NCBI GenBank assembly: GCA_934229725.1
Contig: CAKQDX010000004.1
Span: 53,468 to 117,467, forward strand
Direction: 5' to 3'
Length of the DNA stretch: 64,000 bases
Source of the DNA: an uncultured Streptococcus sp.
GTDB lineage: Bacteria > Bacillota > Bacilli > Lactobacillales > Streptococcaceae
Shown here: one piece after another, positions 24,412 through 32,515 of the stretch
Layout of the letters: each line of letters starts with the position of its first letter
How positions within the stretch are numbered: the first letter of the stretch is position 1
The notes under the pieces: generated by a model
The model's database searches: none
Seen by the model: only the letters and a program-made list of their open reading frames with translations
Told to the model about the DNA's origin: nothing
Program-made: the position numbers and the translations under genes

Positions 24412-24430
24412 TGTAAATCAATGAGTTACA
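24412..24430. promoter_or_regulatory. Rrf2-type operator over the regulator's own -35
   Basis: TGTAA-N9-TTACA within longer arms GTTGTAA / TTACAAC. The minus-strand TTGATT (24416-24421) is inside it and TATAAT (24393-24398) lies 17 bp away. Confidence 0.7.
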
Positions 24431-24456
24431 ACATTAAAGATTCTCTCGATTTTACA

Positions 24457-24492
24457 TAAAAAAACAGATAGCCTTTCAAGTCTCTATCTGTT
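24457..24492 (-). terminator. Terminator of the EIIC-hydrolase operon
   Basis: Stem ACAGATAG / CTATCTGT, followed by TTTTTTT on the minus strand. Confidence 0.85.
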
Positions 24493-24535
24493 CTTTAAAT
24501 TCTCATTTGTAACTAAAGCTTTATAAATACGGTTC

Positions 24536-25399
24536 TTACTGTGGCTCTAGCTTAGTCTTTTGCTTCTTACGGACACCTTGCCCTTCGATATGTTGTTTGA
24601 CAAGTTCCACAACTTCATCATTGGTTGGCAAGTCCGAGTGCTGGGCATCTTCACCCGTAACAGTGATTTCGGTATAGCTCTTTGCCTGATTCTGATAGAT
24701 GTACTTCCCAGCTGAAACACTGGCATCAGGAACCAACTCGTCTGAGTCATAGGTGATAGTCCCTGCTACCGAATAGACATGAAGTGTTGATGGAATTTTT
24801 TTCTTGGCCGCTATGAAATCCGCCAGCATGACCGATTTATTCTTGATATTAGTTTCAGTGAAATTATAAGGTGTCCCTATGGTCATCAGCGAATTAATCT
24901 TGACGTCGTAGTCATCCAGATAATTTTCAATAAAAGCCGTATAAATCAAACCACCATTGGAGTGGGCCAGACCTTTGAAATTATTAAAATTATATTTATT
25001 TTGTAGGGCTTCAAAGGCCTGATTCATCATTTTGGCTTGTTTTTTGATATTGCTGTAGCCGTCGTTGTTATTTTCAAAGCCGATAACAATAATAGGTTCA
25101 TTGTCATTTTTTTTGATTTTTCCTTCAAAGGTAATACGCCCATTGTTCCAAACCTTGACCTTGAGGAGGCTATGCTTAGCCCCACGGCGATCTTGATTTA
25201 GCTTACGTACGAGACCATCAAAACGATTTTCCGTAGCGGAACTCCCCGGAATCATGATAATAGGAGACAATTTCGAGTTGTAGAAAGTCTCAATTTCCTT
25301 GACATTTTTTTTGGTCCAACTATAAGAAGGCACCGCTAAGCCGATGAGAAAGACAGCAACCAATACAAAGACCAACTTCATTTTTTTATTGAGCTTCAT
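24536..25399 (-). CDS. Secreted alpha/beta hydrolase (DUF915 type)
   Basis: A 287-residue exported protein. Residues 1-28 form a signal peptide or membrane anchor (KMKLVFVLVAVFLIGLAV). The body is an alpha/beta hydrolase: oxyanion-side PIIMIPGSSATENRFD, nucleophile Ser in LAHSNGGLI (about residue 146), Asp and His expected in the C-terminal part (SDELVPDAS and DAQHSDLP). This is the DUF915 pattern seen in lactic acid bacteria, whose substrates are mostly undefined. The gene overlaps the EIIC-like gene by 14 bp, so the two are co-translated; an outer-surface esterase coupled to a sugar permease is unusual. The ATG lies after AAGGAGAAACTA. Confidence 0.82.
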   Translation of the reverse strand: MKLNKKMKLVFVLVAVFLIGLAVPSYSWTKKNVKEIETFYNSKLSPIIMIPGSSATENRFDGLVRKLNQDRRGAKHSLLKVKVWNNGRITFEGKIKKNDNEPIIVIGFENNNDGYSNIKKQAKMMNQAFEALQNKYNFNNFKGLAHSNGGLIYTAFIENYLDDYDVKINSLMTIGTPYNFTETNIKNKSVMLADFIAAKKKIPSTLHVYSVAGTITYDSDELVPDASVSAGKYIYQNQAKSYTEITVTGEDAQHSDLPTNDEVVELVKQHIEGQGVRKKQKTKLEPQ

Positions 25400-26678
25400 T
25401 AGTTTCTCCTTCCTCTTTTAAACCGTGTTGTACCTTATTAGAAAGTCTTACAAAAGGAATAAAGATAGCGACATCAACCGCAAAACAAAACAGACTAACA
25501 GCCAAGGCACGAAGGCTACCGCCAGTACCGATAAAAGCATAGAGCAGGCTAGGGGTACCATCTGGCACAGGATAAACTGCCGCCGGCATAAGACGAAGTA
25601 CCAAAGCAATTGCTGCTATTCCCATGTTGACCATTGGTGCTAAAAGAAAGGGAACCAGATAAACCAGATTAAGCAAAACTGGTACACCCACCATCAAAGG
25701 AGCGCCATTATTAAAGAGACTAGGGAAAACACTAAGTAAACTGACTTTCTTGTCCTTATAACTGGTTGAAGTTAAAAGAAGGGCTACCAAGAGAGCCAAG
25801 ACTGATCCAACACCGGCAACCAAACCATAACTGTGATAAAGATTTGTCAGAGTAAAAAGGTGGGGAAGCCCTGTCGTCGTATGGTGAGAAACCGCATAAG
25901 TCAGATTTTCCAAAGCAAAGCTATCTTCAGCTATGGAATTGAGAGCGAAGGCCTGACTATTCCCAATCCAAGCAGAAAAAGTGCTCAAAAGGCCCATCAT
26001 AAATGTTGAGAAAAGATGATTACCAGTGACGGTAATGGTCGATGTAAACTGTCTAACAGCCTGAAAAATATTTTCCCGTTCACCAAAAACCAATAGAATA
26101 TTAAGCCCAATTGCCAAAATTAAGGACAAAAATATGGGACGAACTGTCTTAGGCTGATAAATATAGTCCTTATCCACAATTTGGTCATCACTGGCTCTTG
26201 AAAATCGGAAGATCTGACCAACCAGATAACCCACGAAGATAGCCAACATAATATTAATTGAAGCCGGTAAATTGATACGCGTCAAATCACCATCGTTTAG
26301 TGGAGACATTAGTAACTCTTGCGACCCTATAATCAAACTGACCAAAAGGGAGGTCACACCGGCCGTACCAGTACTTCTACCATAGTGGCCAGCTGTGTAT
26401 TTTCCAGCAAAATAAGTCGATAAGGGACCTGCTAATCCACCTAGAAAATTAGAAAGATTAATAAGTACCTGACCGGACGTTTTAAAGGCAGGCAACCAAT
26501 CAGAAACTGAAAAAAGTTGATTAATATAACCCATCTCCGAAAAAACAGATAGCGAAATCACCCGAATAATCCCTGAAAATAGAAAAAAGGGAAAAAGGGA
26601 AACCAAAGTTTTCTGTGTAATTTGAACAAAACCACGCTCACGAAACCAGAGAAAACTTCGAATCAAATAGTTTGTCAT
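25386..26678 (-). CDS. PTS EIIC-like permease (lactose/cellobiose family), stand-alone
   Basis: A 430-residue membrane protein with about ten helices and the organisation of the EIIC component of lactose/cellobiose PTS permeases, including the conserved region around LFNNGAPLMVGVPVLLN (about residues 320-336) and the PDGTPSLLYAF segment. No EIIA or EIIB gene is nearby, so it would need partner domains from elsewhere or act differently. The start follows AGGAGTC. It is the first gene of a two-gene operon with a secreted hydrolase. Substrate is unknown. Confidence 0.82.
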   Translation of the reverse strand: MTNYLIRSFLWFRERGFVQITQKTLVSLFPFFLFSGIIRVISLSVFSEMGYINQLFSVSDWLPAFKTSGQVLINLSNFLGGLAGPLSTYFAGKYTAGHYGRSTGTAGVTSLLVSLIIGSQELLMSPLNDGDLTRINLPASINIMLAIFVGYLVGQIFRFSRASDDQIVDKDYIYQPKTVRPIFLSLILAIGLNILLVFGERENIFQAVRQFTSTITVTGNHLFSTFMMGLLSTFSAWIGNSQAFALNSIAEDSFALENLTYAVSHHTTTGLPHLFTLTNLYHSYGLVAGVGSVLALLVALLLTSTSYKDKKVSLLSVFPSLFNNGAPLMVGVPVLLNLVYLVPFLLAPMVNMGIAAIALVLRLMPAAVYPVPDGTPSLLYAFIGTGGSLRALAVSLFCFAVDVAIFIPFVRLSNKVQHGLKEEGETNEAQ

Positions 26679-26813
26679 AAAAGACTCCTAGAAAAAGGCC
26701 ATACTCGGCCTTGTATTAAACATTCACTATCATTATAGCACAAAGGAAAAGGACTTACCTTAACCGTGGGTTAAAGCGAACACTCTCAGAATTTAGTCAC
26801 CACCATTTTCATG

Positions 26814-26851
26814 ATTTCTTGAAAAATTTAAGAAATATTTGAGAATTTCTT
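26814..26851. promoter_or_regulatory. Three alternating half-sites upstream of the BcrA-type ABC operon
   Basis: ATTTCTT (26814-26820), AAGAAAT (26830-26836) and ATTTCTT (26845-26851) occur at 15-16-bp steps, just upstream of a TATACT -10 near 26871-26876. The site is about 80 bp before the ATPase start and is a good candidate for binding by the OmpR-type regulator encoded at 29.9-30.6 kb. Confidence 0.5.
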
Positions 26852-26927
26852 GATGTTTATTTAATGACTTTATACTACAATAAAGATGAAAAGAAAGCGG
26901 TATCAAATAAACGAAAGGAGACTTATC

Positions 26928-27848
26928 ATGAAAAAGGTACTTGAGGTCAGACATCTGACTAAACGTTACGGCCAACACCTAGCACTCGACAATGTAAACC
27001 TGACCTTAGAAAAGGGTGAGATCTATGGCCTTATCGGAAGAAACGGGGCAGGTAAGACAACACTGATTAAGGTCATCACTAAACTCATCCGCCCTAGCCA
27101 AGGTAGTGTTTCCCTCTTCCACTCTACCTCCAAATCAGAGTGGACTCACGCACTGAAACGTGTTGGTTCTGTGATTGAAACACCAGTTGCCCTTAATCAT
27201 CTCAATGCACGTCAAAATCTACGTTACTACTGCAAGATTCATCACGTTCCAAATCCTGACAAGGTCATTGATGAAATCCTTGATACGGTTGGACTCGGTC
27301 ACACTGGCAAGAAAAAATTTCGTAGTTTCTCACTGGGGATGAAGCAACGTCTAGGTATCGCCATTGCACTAATTGCAAAACCAGACCTACTTATTTTGGA
27401 TGAACCGATTAATGGTCTTGACCCAGTAGCTATTAAAGAATTCCGCCAAATGATTAAAAAATTGAGCGAAGAGCAAGGTATGACAGTTCTCATCTCCAGC
27501 CACATCTTGTCTGAACTCTATCAGGTTTCAACCCGCTTTGGCATTATTGACCACGGTCACATCATCCGTGAAATCACTAAGGACGAATTCGATCATCTCA
27601 GCGAAGACTATATCGTTCTTAAGACAAATCAATTAGCCCTGGCTAGTCGCATTCTCCAAGACCAACTCCATCAACACTTCAAAGTGGTTAACAGCGACAA
27701 TGAAATTCATATTTTTGACAAATCCCATGTTATAAAGACAATTGTCAAGGAGCTGGTTAAACAAGAAGTTGACATCGATGAAATTTACTACAAACGTCAA
27801 AACTTAGAAAACTACTTCACACAACTAGTAGATTCAGAAAGGAGGTAG
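26928..27848 (+). CDS. ABC transporter ATP-binding protein (BcrA / lantibiotic-protection type)
   Basis: A 306-residue ATPase: Walker A GRNGAGKTT (about residues 39-47), signature FSLGMKQR (about 138-145), Walker B LLILDEPINGLDP, switch His in ISSHILSEL. The extended C-terminal part (about residues 220-306) and the FSLGMKQR signature are typical of BcrA-type transporters that protect against bacitracin or lantibiotics. I choose ATG 26928, preceded by AAAGGAG; an upstream in-frame ATG has no such site. It is followed after 4 bp by its permease. The pair converges with a two-component system, a common layout for peptide-antibiotic sensing and resistance. Confidence 0.9.
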   Translation: MKKVLEVRHLTKRYGQHLALDNVNLTLEKGEIYGLIGRNGAGKTTLIKVITKLIRPSQGSVSLFHSTSKSEWTHALKRVGSVIETPVALNHLNARQNLRYYCKIHHVPNPDKVIDEILDTVGLGHTGKKKFRSFSLGMKQRLGIAIALIAKPDLLILDEPINGLDPVAIKEFRQMIKKLSEEQGMTVLISSHILSELYQVSTRFGIIDHGHIIREITKDEFDHLSEDYIVLKTNQLALASRILQDQLHQHFKVVNSDNEIHIFDKSHVIKTIVKELVKQEVDIDEIYYKRQNLENYFTQLVDSERR

Positions 27849-27852
27849 AGCC

Positions 27853-28608
27853 ATGTTACACAATATTCACGCTGATTTCTATCGACTCTTCCGTTCTAAA
27901 GGATTTTGGATTTCTGAAATTATCCTAGCCCTAAACATTATTTCTGGTGTCCTATTGGGAGTCACAGGGCATGTAGGCGTAGAAACTGGGGCAAAACAAG
28001 CCGTTAAAAGCGCCTCTTCGTGGACTGGTGTCGGATCACTGATTAATTACTCTAGTAGTATCTCCATGACAGTCCTTTTCACTTTAATTGTGGTCTCTAT
28101 CATTTTGGGTGTTGATTTAGCACAAAAATTGTACAAGAATAATCTCACCTCTGGCATTTCACGGAGTGGATTCTTCTTTGCCAAGGCAACCGTTATTGTA
28201 GCAATCACTCTAGGACAACTCCTCTTGTCTTACGGTCTTGCCTTTGTTCTGGGTACTCTTTGCCACGGTCTTGGAACTGTACCTGATCACTTTGTTAGAA
28301 ACTTTGCCTTAACTTTCCTTCTCCAATTCTTGTGTAATCTAGCTTGGGTAAGTCTGACCACGGTTGCCCTCTACCTCACACATTCTATCGTGACAACCTT
28401 TGTGACTTACACCCTTGGTTTAGTAGCTTTAACCGTACCAGCAGCAATCTTCCCTAAAGTAGAAATTTTGAAATACTTGTCACTCAACTTTAATTACGCC
28501 TTGACCGCAGATAAAACTATCATTCAAAATACCGCGATCGTGGCAGTAGGATTTATCTTAGCATTCACAGCTTTGGGCTTGATTACCTTTGAAAAACAAG
28601 ATTTATGA
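27853..28608 (+). CDS. ABC-2 type permease of the BcrA-type transporter
   Basis: A 251-residue protein with six predicted membrane helices, beginning LHNIHADFYRLFRSKGFWIS, typical for permease partners of BcrA/LctF-like ATPases. The ribosome site GGAGG lies within the end of the ATPase gene, so the two are coupled. With the ATPase it should expel or shed a membrane-active peptide (inference from family). The specific compound is not known, and no bacteriocin gene stands in this operon. Confidence 0.85.
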   Translation: MLHNIHADFYRLFRSKGFWISEIILALNIISGVLLGVTGHVGVETGAKQAVKSASSWTGVGSLINYSSSISMTVLFTLIVVSIILGVDLAQKLYKNNLTSGISRSGFFFAKATVIVAITLGQLLLSYGLAFVLGTLCHGLGTVPDHFVRNFALTFLLQFLCNLAWVSLTTVALYLTHSIVTTFVTYTLGLVALTVPAAIFPKVEILKYLSLNFNYALTADKTIIQNTAIVAVGFILAFTALGLITFEKQDL

Positions 28609-28613
28609 GAACA

Positions 28614-28649
28614 AAAATAACATCGTGCACGCGCGCAATGTTATTTTTC
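28614..28649 (+). terminator. Terminator of the ABC operon
   Basis: Stem AAATAACAT / ATGTTATTT with a GC-rich loop, followed by TTC; directly after the permease stop. Confidence 0.8.
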
Positions 28650-28791
28650 TTATATGACTTCAAATCAGATTCGCTTCGAAGGAGCAATACAAATCATATT
28701 TTTGATGTAGAAGTGTTTGTTTACTTTGAAGATATCTATTTTATTTACGAGAGATTGTATAAATTTATGGATTCTTTCAAAATCTAAAATA

Positions 28792-28925
28792 TAAAAAAGA
28801 GGACCAATGTCAGTAAGGGTTCTTTACAGCCTGAAGCTGAAGGTAGCACCGCACCCGTACCAGAAGTTGGTACCTTTGAACGCTCTGTTACCAGTCGTCC
28901 TACGATATCCTCTCAACATCTCCAT
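28792..28925 (-). other. Compact foldable element with a 33-codon frame (small RNA or peptide gene?)
   Basis: On the minus strand a closing stem AGAGGA / TCCTCT (28908-28913 and 28798-28803) encloses further hairpins (GTACCA-N5-TGGTAC; GGTGC..GCACC) and ends in TTTTTT, like a small RNA. The same strand carries a 33-codon frame at 28824-28925 starting MEMLRGYRRTTGNRAFKG and ending with a single-Cys, aromatic C-terminus (NFWYGCGATFSFRL). No clear ribosome site precedes it. The plus strand holds a 58-codon frame (28807-28983) with AGAGGA before its ATG. The element lies between the terminator of the ABC pair and the end of the histidine kinase gene. I cannot decide between RNA, peptide or the kinase terminator. 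Confidence 0.4.
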
Positions 28926-28997
28926 TCTATCACTGATAGCAAATAGAATCAAAGATTTTTTGCTAAATCCAATCGGTGATTGAGTTGTTTTCCGAAA

Positions 28998-29876
28998 TTA
29001 TTTTAACCTCACTGTTAAATAGAACCATTCATTCTCATAGGCCAGTTGCAACTCACCATCTAAGACTTGAACTAAGTGTTCGGTGATATAAAGTCCAAGT
29101 CCAGAGGAATCCTCGGTGTCTGACAGGTTTTCAGAATAAAATCGGGTCGTTAGTTGGTCCAGATGCTGAATCGGCTGTTGTACCATATTACTAACTGATA
29201 AAATAATACCATCATCCTTTTTCTGCAGTGTTAGTTGAGCTTTAGTCTTACCATGTTTTAGAACGTTACTGACAATATTCTGAAATAGACGTTCAAAAAT
29301 ATCAGCATCCATTTCACATTGGATATCAGGAGCTACTTGAATATCTAGTGTAATCCCTGTCTCCTGAAACATGTCATAGTAAGGCAGGATAGACTTAACC
29401 ACAAGTTGAGAAAAGTCCACATCTTGAAATTGTGGTTGGATGGCCCCCTCTGTTAATCGTCGATATTCCAACAAGGCTTCCAAACGCTTTGAAACAGTCA
29501 GTAGATTCTTAGAAATCTTCTCCATAGCCATGTCATCTTCACTACAACTTCGAAGACTTTGCTGAGCATATCCGCTCGCTACTGTCAGTGGCGTTCGTAT
29601 ATCATGGGCAATATTACTGATAGCCATGTCCATGGTTTTCTTTTCTTGAAGAGCGACAAGCTTAGTCTTTTCAACATGGTTAAAGAGAGACTCAATCTGA
29701 TTCGTCAGGATAACTAAAGATTTTGGCTGATTTTTCAGAGTAATTCGTCGATGGCTTTCTTCAACTAGCTTTTCTTCAATCTGCTTTGAGAGAGATTTTA
29801 CAGCCAAATAGTAACGAACTAGACAGGTAGTCGCTCCCAGAAGAAGTCCTATCAATACAATAAGCAGTCCTTCCAT
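28998..29876 (-). CDS. Sensor histidine kinase, short-sensor type
   Basis: A 292-residue kinase with one N-terminal membrane helix (about 1-22), no extracellular sensor domain, a coiled linker, and the phospho-acceptor His91 in SNIAHDIRTPLT. The ATPase domain has an N box around FQNIVSNVLKHGK and the G box DSSGLGLYI. Kinases with almost no sensor often detect peptide antibiotics through a partner ABC transporter. The start ATG overlaps the stop of the response-regulator gene (TGATG). It faces a BcrA-type transporter, resembling LcrRS-LctFEG-like modules of oral streptococci (comparison from memory, not tested). Confidence 0.9.
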   Translation of the reverse strand: MEGLLIVLIGLLLGATTCLVRYYLAVKSLSKQIEEKLVEESHRRITLKNQPKSLVILTNQIESLFNHVEKTKLVALQEKKTMDMAISNIAHDIRTPLTVASGYAQQSLRSCSEDDMAMEKISKNLLTVSKRLEALLEYRRLTEGAIQPQFQDVDFSQLVVKSILPYYDMFQETGITLDIQVAPDIQCEMDADIFERLFQNIVSNVLKHGKTKAQLTLQKKDDGIILSVSNMVQQPIQHLDQLTTRFYSENLSDTEDSSGLGLYITEHLVQVLDGELQLAYENEWFYLTVRLK

Positions 29877-30559
29877 CAGTCTCCTCCTTTAAGTCGCACA
29901 CCTAAGCCCCAAATCGTTTCGATATACTCTGAACTTTCATCCACTTGTGCTAGTTTCTTTCGTAGATTACTCAACTGTGCATTCAATGTATTATCACCTA
30001 ATAGATAAGGGGCTTCCCAAACCGTCTCATAAAGGTCCTCTTTAGTAAAAATTTTCTTTGGATTTTGAAGGAGTGTGTGGAAAATTTGAAACTCTTTCTT
30101 ACCCAAACGAATGACTTTGCCCTGACAGGAGACTTCAAAACTGTCTGGGTTTATCGTGATATTTTTGACTTGATAGATGTTATCAGGCCTACCACTTCCC
30201 TTGCTGTGTTCACGTAGTTGAACCGAGACACGCGCATAAACTTCTTCAAGATCAAAGGGCTTAACGATATAATCATTTGCACCATCAAGTAAGTACTGGC
30301 TAATCAAGTGCTTGTCACCCAAGGCTGTCAACATAATGACAGGAACAGAGCTTCTTTGTCTGATAAACTTAAGCACTTCTTCACCACCCTTACCTGGCAA
30401 CATGATATCTAAGAGAACCAAATCAATCTCTTGACTTTGAAACAAAAGCTCTCCTTCAGTCCCAGAGTAGGCTTGGATAATATCATGTTCTCCAGAAAAC
30501 AAGTTAAAAAGAATATTCTGGATATCCTCATTGTCTTCAATCTGTAAAATACGTGCCAT
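29876..30559 (-). CDS. OmpR-family response regulator
   Basis: A 227-residue regulator. The receiver domain spans about residues 1-118, with acidic pocket ED (8-9), phospho-acceptor Asp51 in LVLLDIMLPG, Thr in IMLTALG and Lys in YIVKPFD. The winged-helix DNA-binding domain covers about 130-227 (EFQIFHTLLQNPKKIFTKEDL, cited to its core, and ETIWGLGVRLKG). The start follows GGAGGAT. It is co-transcribed with the kinase downstream. Likely targets are its own promoter and the ABC operon with the ATTTCTT/AAGAAAT array. Confidence 0.93.
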   Translation of the reverse strand: MARILQIEDNEDIQNILFNLFSGEHDIIQAYSGTEGELLFQSQEIDLVLLDIMLPGKGGEEVLKFIRQRSSVPVIMLTALGDKHLISQYLLDGANDYIVKPFDLEEVYARVSVQLREHSKGSGRPDNIYQVKNITINPDSFEVSCQGKVIRLGKKEFQIFHTLLQNPKKIFTKEDLYETVWEAPYLLGDNTLNAQLSNLRKKLAQVDESSEYIETIWGLGVRLKGGD

Positions 30560-30664
30560 GTCTTAATCCTCCAATGATACGCTCACTTTTTCTTTCATCT
30601 TAACAAAAAGCCAAATTAATGACAAGGTGCATTATGAGTTATTGATAGCCTAAAAGGAAAATTA

Positions 30665-30699
30665 AAAACCGTAAGCCTCCACTTCCAAGACTTACGGTC
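30665..30699 (-). terminator. Terminator of the second nitroreductase gene
   Basis: Stem ACCGTAAG / CTTACGGT followed by TTTTTAATTTT on the minus strand. Confidence 0.88.
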
Positions 30700-30708
30700 A
30701 ATTATTTA

Positions 30709-31341
30709 TTAAGCAAAAGTCGTCACATCAGAAGCATTCAAACGAACAGACTCGAAACCTTCTTCATTGGCTTTTCCAAGAGCAATGAGCAAGACTGGTA
30801 CATGACGATCAGCTTCAAGTCCGAAGGCTTTGGCAAGACCTTCTTTTTTATAGCCACCGATAGCGTTGGTATCATAGCCGTATGATCGAGCAACCAACAT
30901 CAATTGCATAGCGGCAAGGCTGGCATCGATGTGGACAATTTCATTCATGACGTCTCGAGGAGCATTTTCATACATTGGTACAATGCTGGACAGTTGTTTT
31001 TCTTTGACCTCTTCAGGCATTTTTCCTTGCGCAACGGCCTTACCATAGATTTCTTCTGCTCTTTCTTGGCTCTTCAAATCCGCAAAAATGAGAACCATGG
31101 CTGATGATGTCTCATTTTGTAATCCATTGTAGCTGACAAAGGGTTCCAATTTTTCCTTGCCCACCTCACTATCAACGACGACAAAACGCCAAGGTTGCAT
31201 GTTGACTGATGATGGGGCCGTAACAGTTTTATCTAAAATTTCCAACAATTCTTCTCGTGGAATCTTGACAGAAGTATCAAAGTTGCGAATGGAACGACGG
31301 TTATATACAATATCTGAAAAATCATTACTTACTACAGGCAT
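30709..31341 (-). CDS. Nitroreductase family oxidoreductase
   Basis: A 210-residue FMN-binding protein. It has YNRRSIRNFD near the start (FMN phosphate contact), APSSVNMQPWRFVVVDS (about residues 41-57) and AIGGYKKEGLAKAFGL toward the end. These enzymes reduce nitroaromatics, quinones or flavins with NAD(P)H as dimers. The start follows AAAGGAG. It is single, with a terminator, between a two-component system and a membrane protein gene. It is a different subgroup from the nitroreductase at 22.2 kb. Confidence 0.92.
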   Translation of the reverse strand: MPVVSNDFSDIVYNRRSIRNFDTSVKIPREELLEILDKTVTAPSSVNMQPWRFVVVDSEVGKEKLEPFVSYNGLQNETSSAMVLIFADLKSQERAEEIYGKAVAQGKMPEEVKEKQLSSIVPMYENAPRDVMNEIVHIDASLAAMQLMLVARSYGYDTNAIGGYKKEGLAKAFGLEADRHVPVLLIALGKANEEGFESVRLNASDVTTFA

Positions 31342-31435
31342 CTTAATTCTCCTTTATCTAAGGTTAAAAAAAGTTAATATAACCAAGATTATAACACAAG
31401 TCTATTTTTATCAAAAATAATTACTACAAAAATGC

Positions 31436-32122
31436 CTAAAGATTGGTTTCCTTGAGTCCCAAACGTTTCACCTCTGATGAATAGTAAACCATAATCGTAA
31501 TCAAGCTAATTGTGATTAGCCAGATTGACTTAATATAAATGAAGTGCATCAGAAGAGCTGATACAACTGCACCAACCACAAAACTACCTACGACAAAACC
31601 ATAATTGACCGCCTGGCGACGATATTCTTTCTGATCTCCGCTATCCCCAATAACATAGTAAAGTGCCGTCAGCATCCTTCGATAATTGCCCGAAGTCATA
31701 AAAATCACAAAGGGATGATTTTCAATCTGACTGCCGGTAAAAGTCTTCATCATGACACCTGCAGAAAAAGCAATAATCGGAAGCTCTAATAGGGCATTTG
31801 GTGTCAAGAATGGTAGAATGGCAGTCATCACACAAAGAGGAAGTAGACCATAAACACGCCAGTAGGCATTCTTACGATGATCTTTAAACCACATGCCAAA
31901 GAGAAAACCAACAGTAAAGAACAAAATCGAGAAGCTTCTCAAAATATTATAATACATGCTGCTACTACGCCAGTCAGCAACTAACAGAAGAATGTTCCCC
32001 GTCTGAGTAGCAACCAAACTATGGTAATACATATGACAAAAGACATCCAAAGCTCCCCCTGAAAAACTGAGTAAATTTGCCATCATACGGGTGTTCTGAG
32101 GCAAAAGATTTCGAGACTCCAT
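31436..32122 (-). CDS. YoaK/DUF1275-family membrane protein
   Basis: A 228-residue membrane protein with about six helices, and the family start in which LSFSGGALDVFCHMYYHSLVA (core SGGALDVF) precedes ATQTGNILLL. DUF1275/YoaK proteins are widespread, with unknown transport-like roles. I choose ATG 32122 because GGGAG lies 7 bases upstream; the longer frame to 32185 lacks a ribosome site and adds a non-conserved tail. It is a single gene. Confidence 0.82.
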   Translation of the reverse strand: MESRNLLPQNTRMMANLLSFSGGALDVFCHMYYHSLVATQTGNILLLVADWRSSSMYYNILRSFSILFFTVGFLFGMWFKDHRKNAYWRVYGLLPLCVMTAILPFLTPNALLELPIIAFSAGVMMKTFTGSQIENHPFVIFMTSGNYRRMLTALYYVIGDSGDQKEYRRQAVNYGFVVGSFVVGAVVSALLMHFIYIKSIWLITISLITIMVYYSSEVKRLGLKETNL

Positions 32123-32187
32123 TACGTAACTCCCATCCGTAAATAAAAAAATGATAGTTTCATTATAACAAATCAAAAGAGACAAGC

Positions 32188-32255
32188 AAAAAACAACCCT
32201 TACGAGTTGCTTTTGTTCTATTAAAAATTAACAGTATCGGGGTCATCCTGAATCT
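32188..32255 (-). repeat. Duplicated aldo/keto reductase 3' end and terminator, left copy
   Basis: These 68 bases match 32818-32885 at an exact offset of 630 bp, with about six mismatches; the first 38 bases are identical. Read on the minus strand, this copy still encodes IQDDPDTVNF and a stop, the C-terminus of the aldo/keto reductase at 32851-33693 (TQDNPDTVNF), followed by the same hairpin terminator (CAACTC-GTAA-GGGTTG and T run). It marks the left boundary of the toxin-antitoxin insertion. Confidence 0.85.
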
Positions 32256-32260
32256 TAAAA

Positions 32261-32515
32261 CTAATAAATATCACGTCTATGACCTACTTCAAGTGCCAGA
32301 ATAACTAGTTCGTTATCTTGAATATTGACAATGACACGATAGGCACCAATACGATAACGCCATTGTCCGGTCCGATTGGCTACCAAGGCCTTTCCCTTAG
32401 CTCTTGGATTATCTGTGACACGATTGAGATAAGACTTAATTTGTTTCCTAACGAAAGGATCTAACTTTTTAAAACTTTTGGCAAATTTAGGGGTTGGTAC
32501 TATCTTATAGGTCAT
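32261..32515 (-). CDS. RelE/YafQ-type mRNA interferase toxin
   Basis: An 84-residue small basic protein of the RelE/ParE superfamily: FAKSFKKLDPFVRKQIKSYL in the first helices, then the beta sheet with GQWRYRIGAYRVIVNI and a C-terminal VGHRRDIY, where the conserved Arg and Tyr are typical of ribosome-dependent RNase toxins. I take ATG 32515 (starting TYKIVPTP), because GGAGG lies in the end of the antitoxin gene and the two frames overlap by 11 bases; the longer frame is out of context. The product should be neutralised by the protein encoded just upstream. Confidence 0.9.
   Translation of the reverse strand: MTYKIVPTPKFAKSFKKLDPFVRKQIKSYLNRVTDNPRAKGKALVANRTGQWRYRIGAYRVIVNIQDNELVILALEVGHRRDIY

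Noticed and set aside
28605..28787. 60-codon plus-strand frame after the ABC permease
   Set aside because: It starts within the permease stop and runs through the operon terminator; no sensible protein pattern.
28830..28855. T-box-like sequence (AAGGTAGCACCGC) on the plus strand
   Set aside because: It resembles the conserved T-box bulge, but no stem I or specifier region lies upstream and no plus-strand gene follows; the match is probably chance within the compact element.
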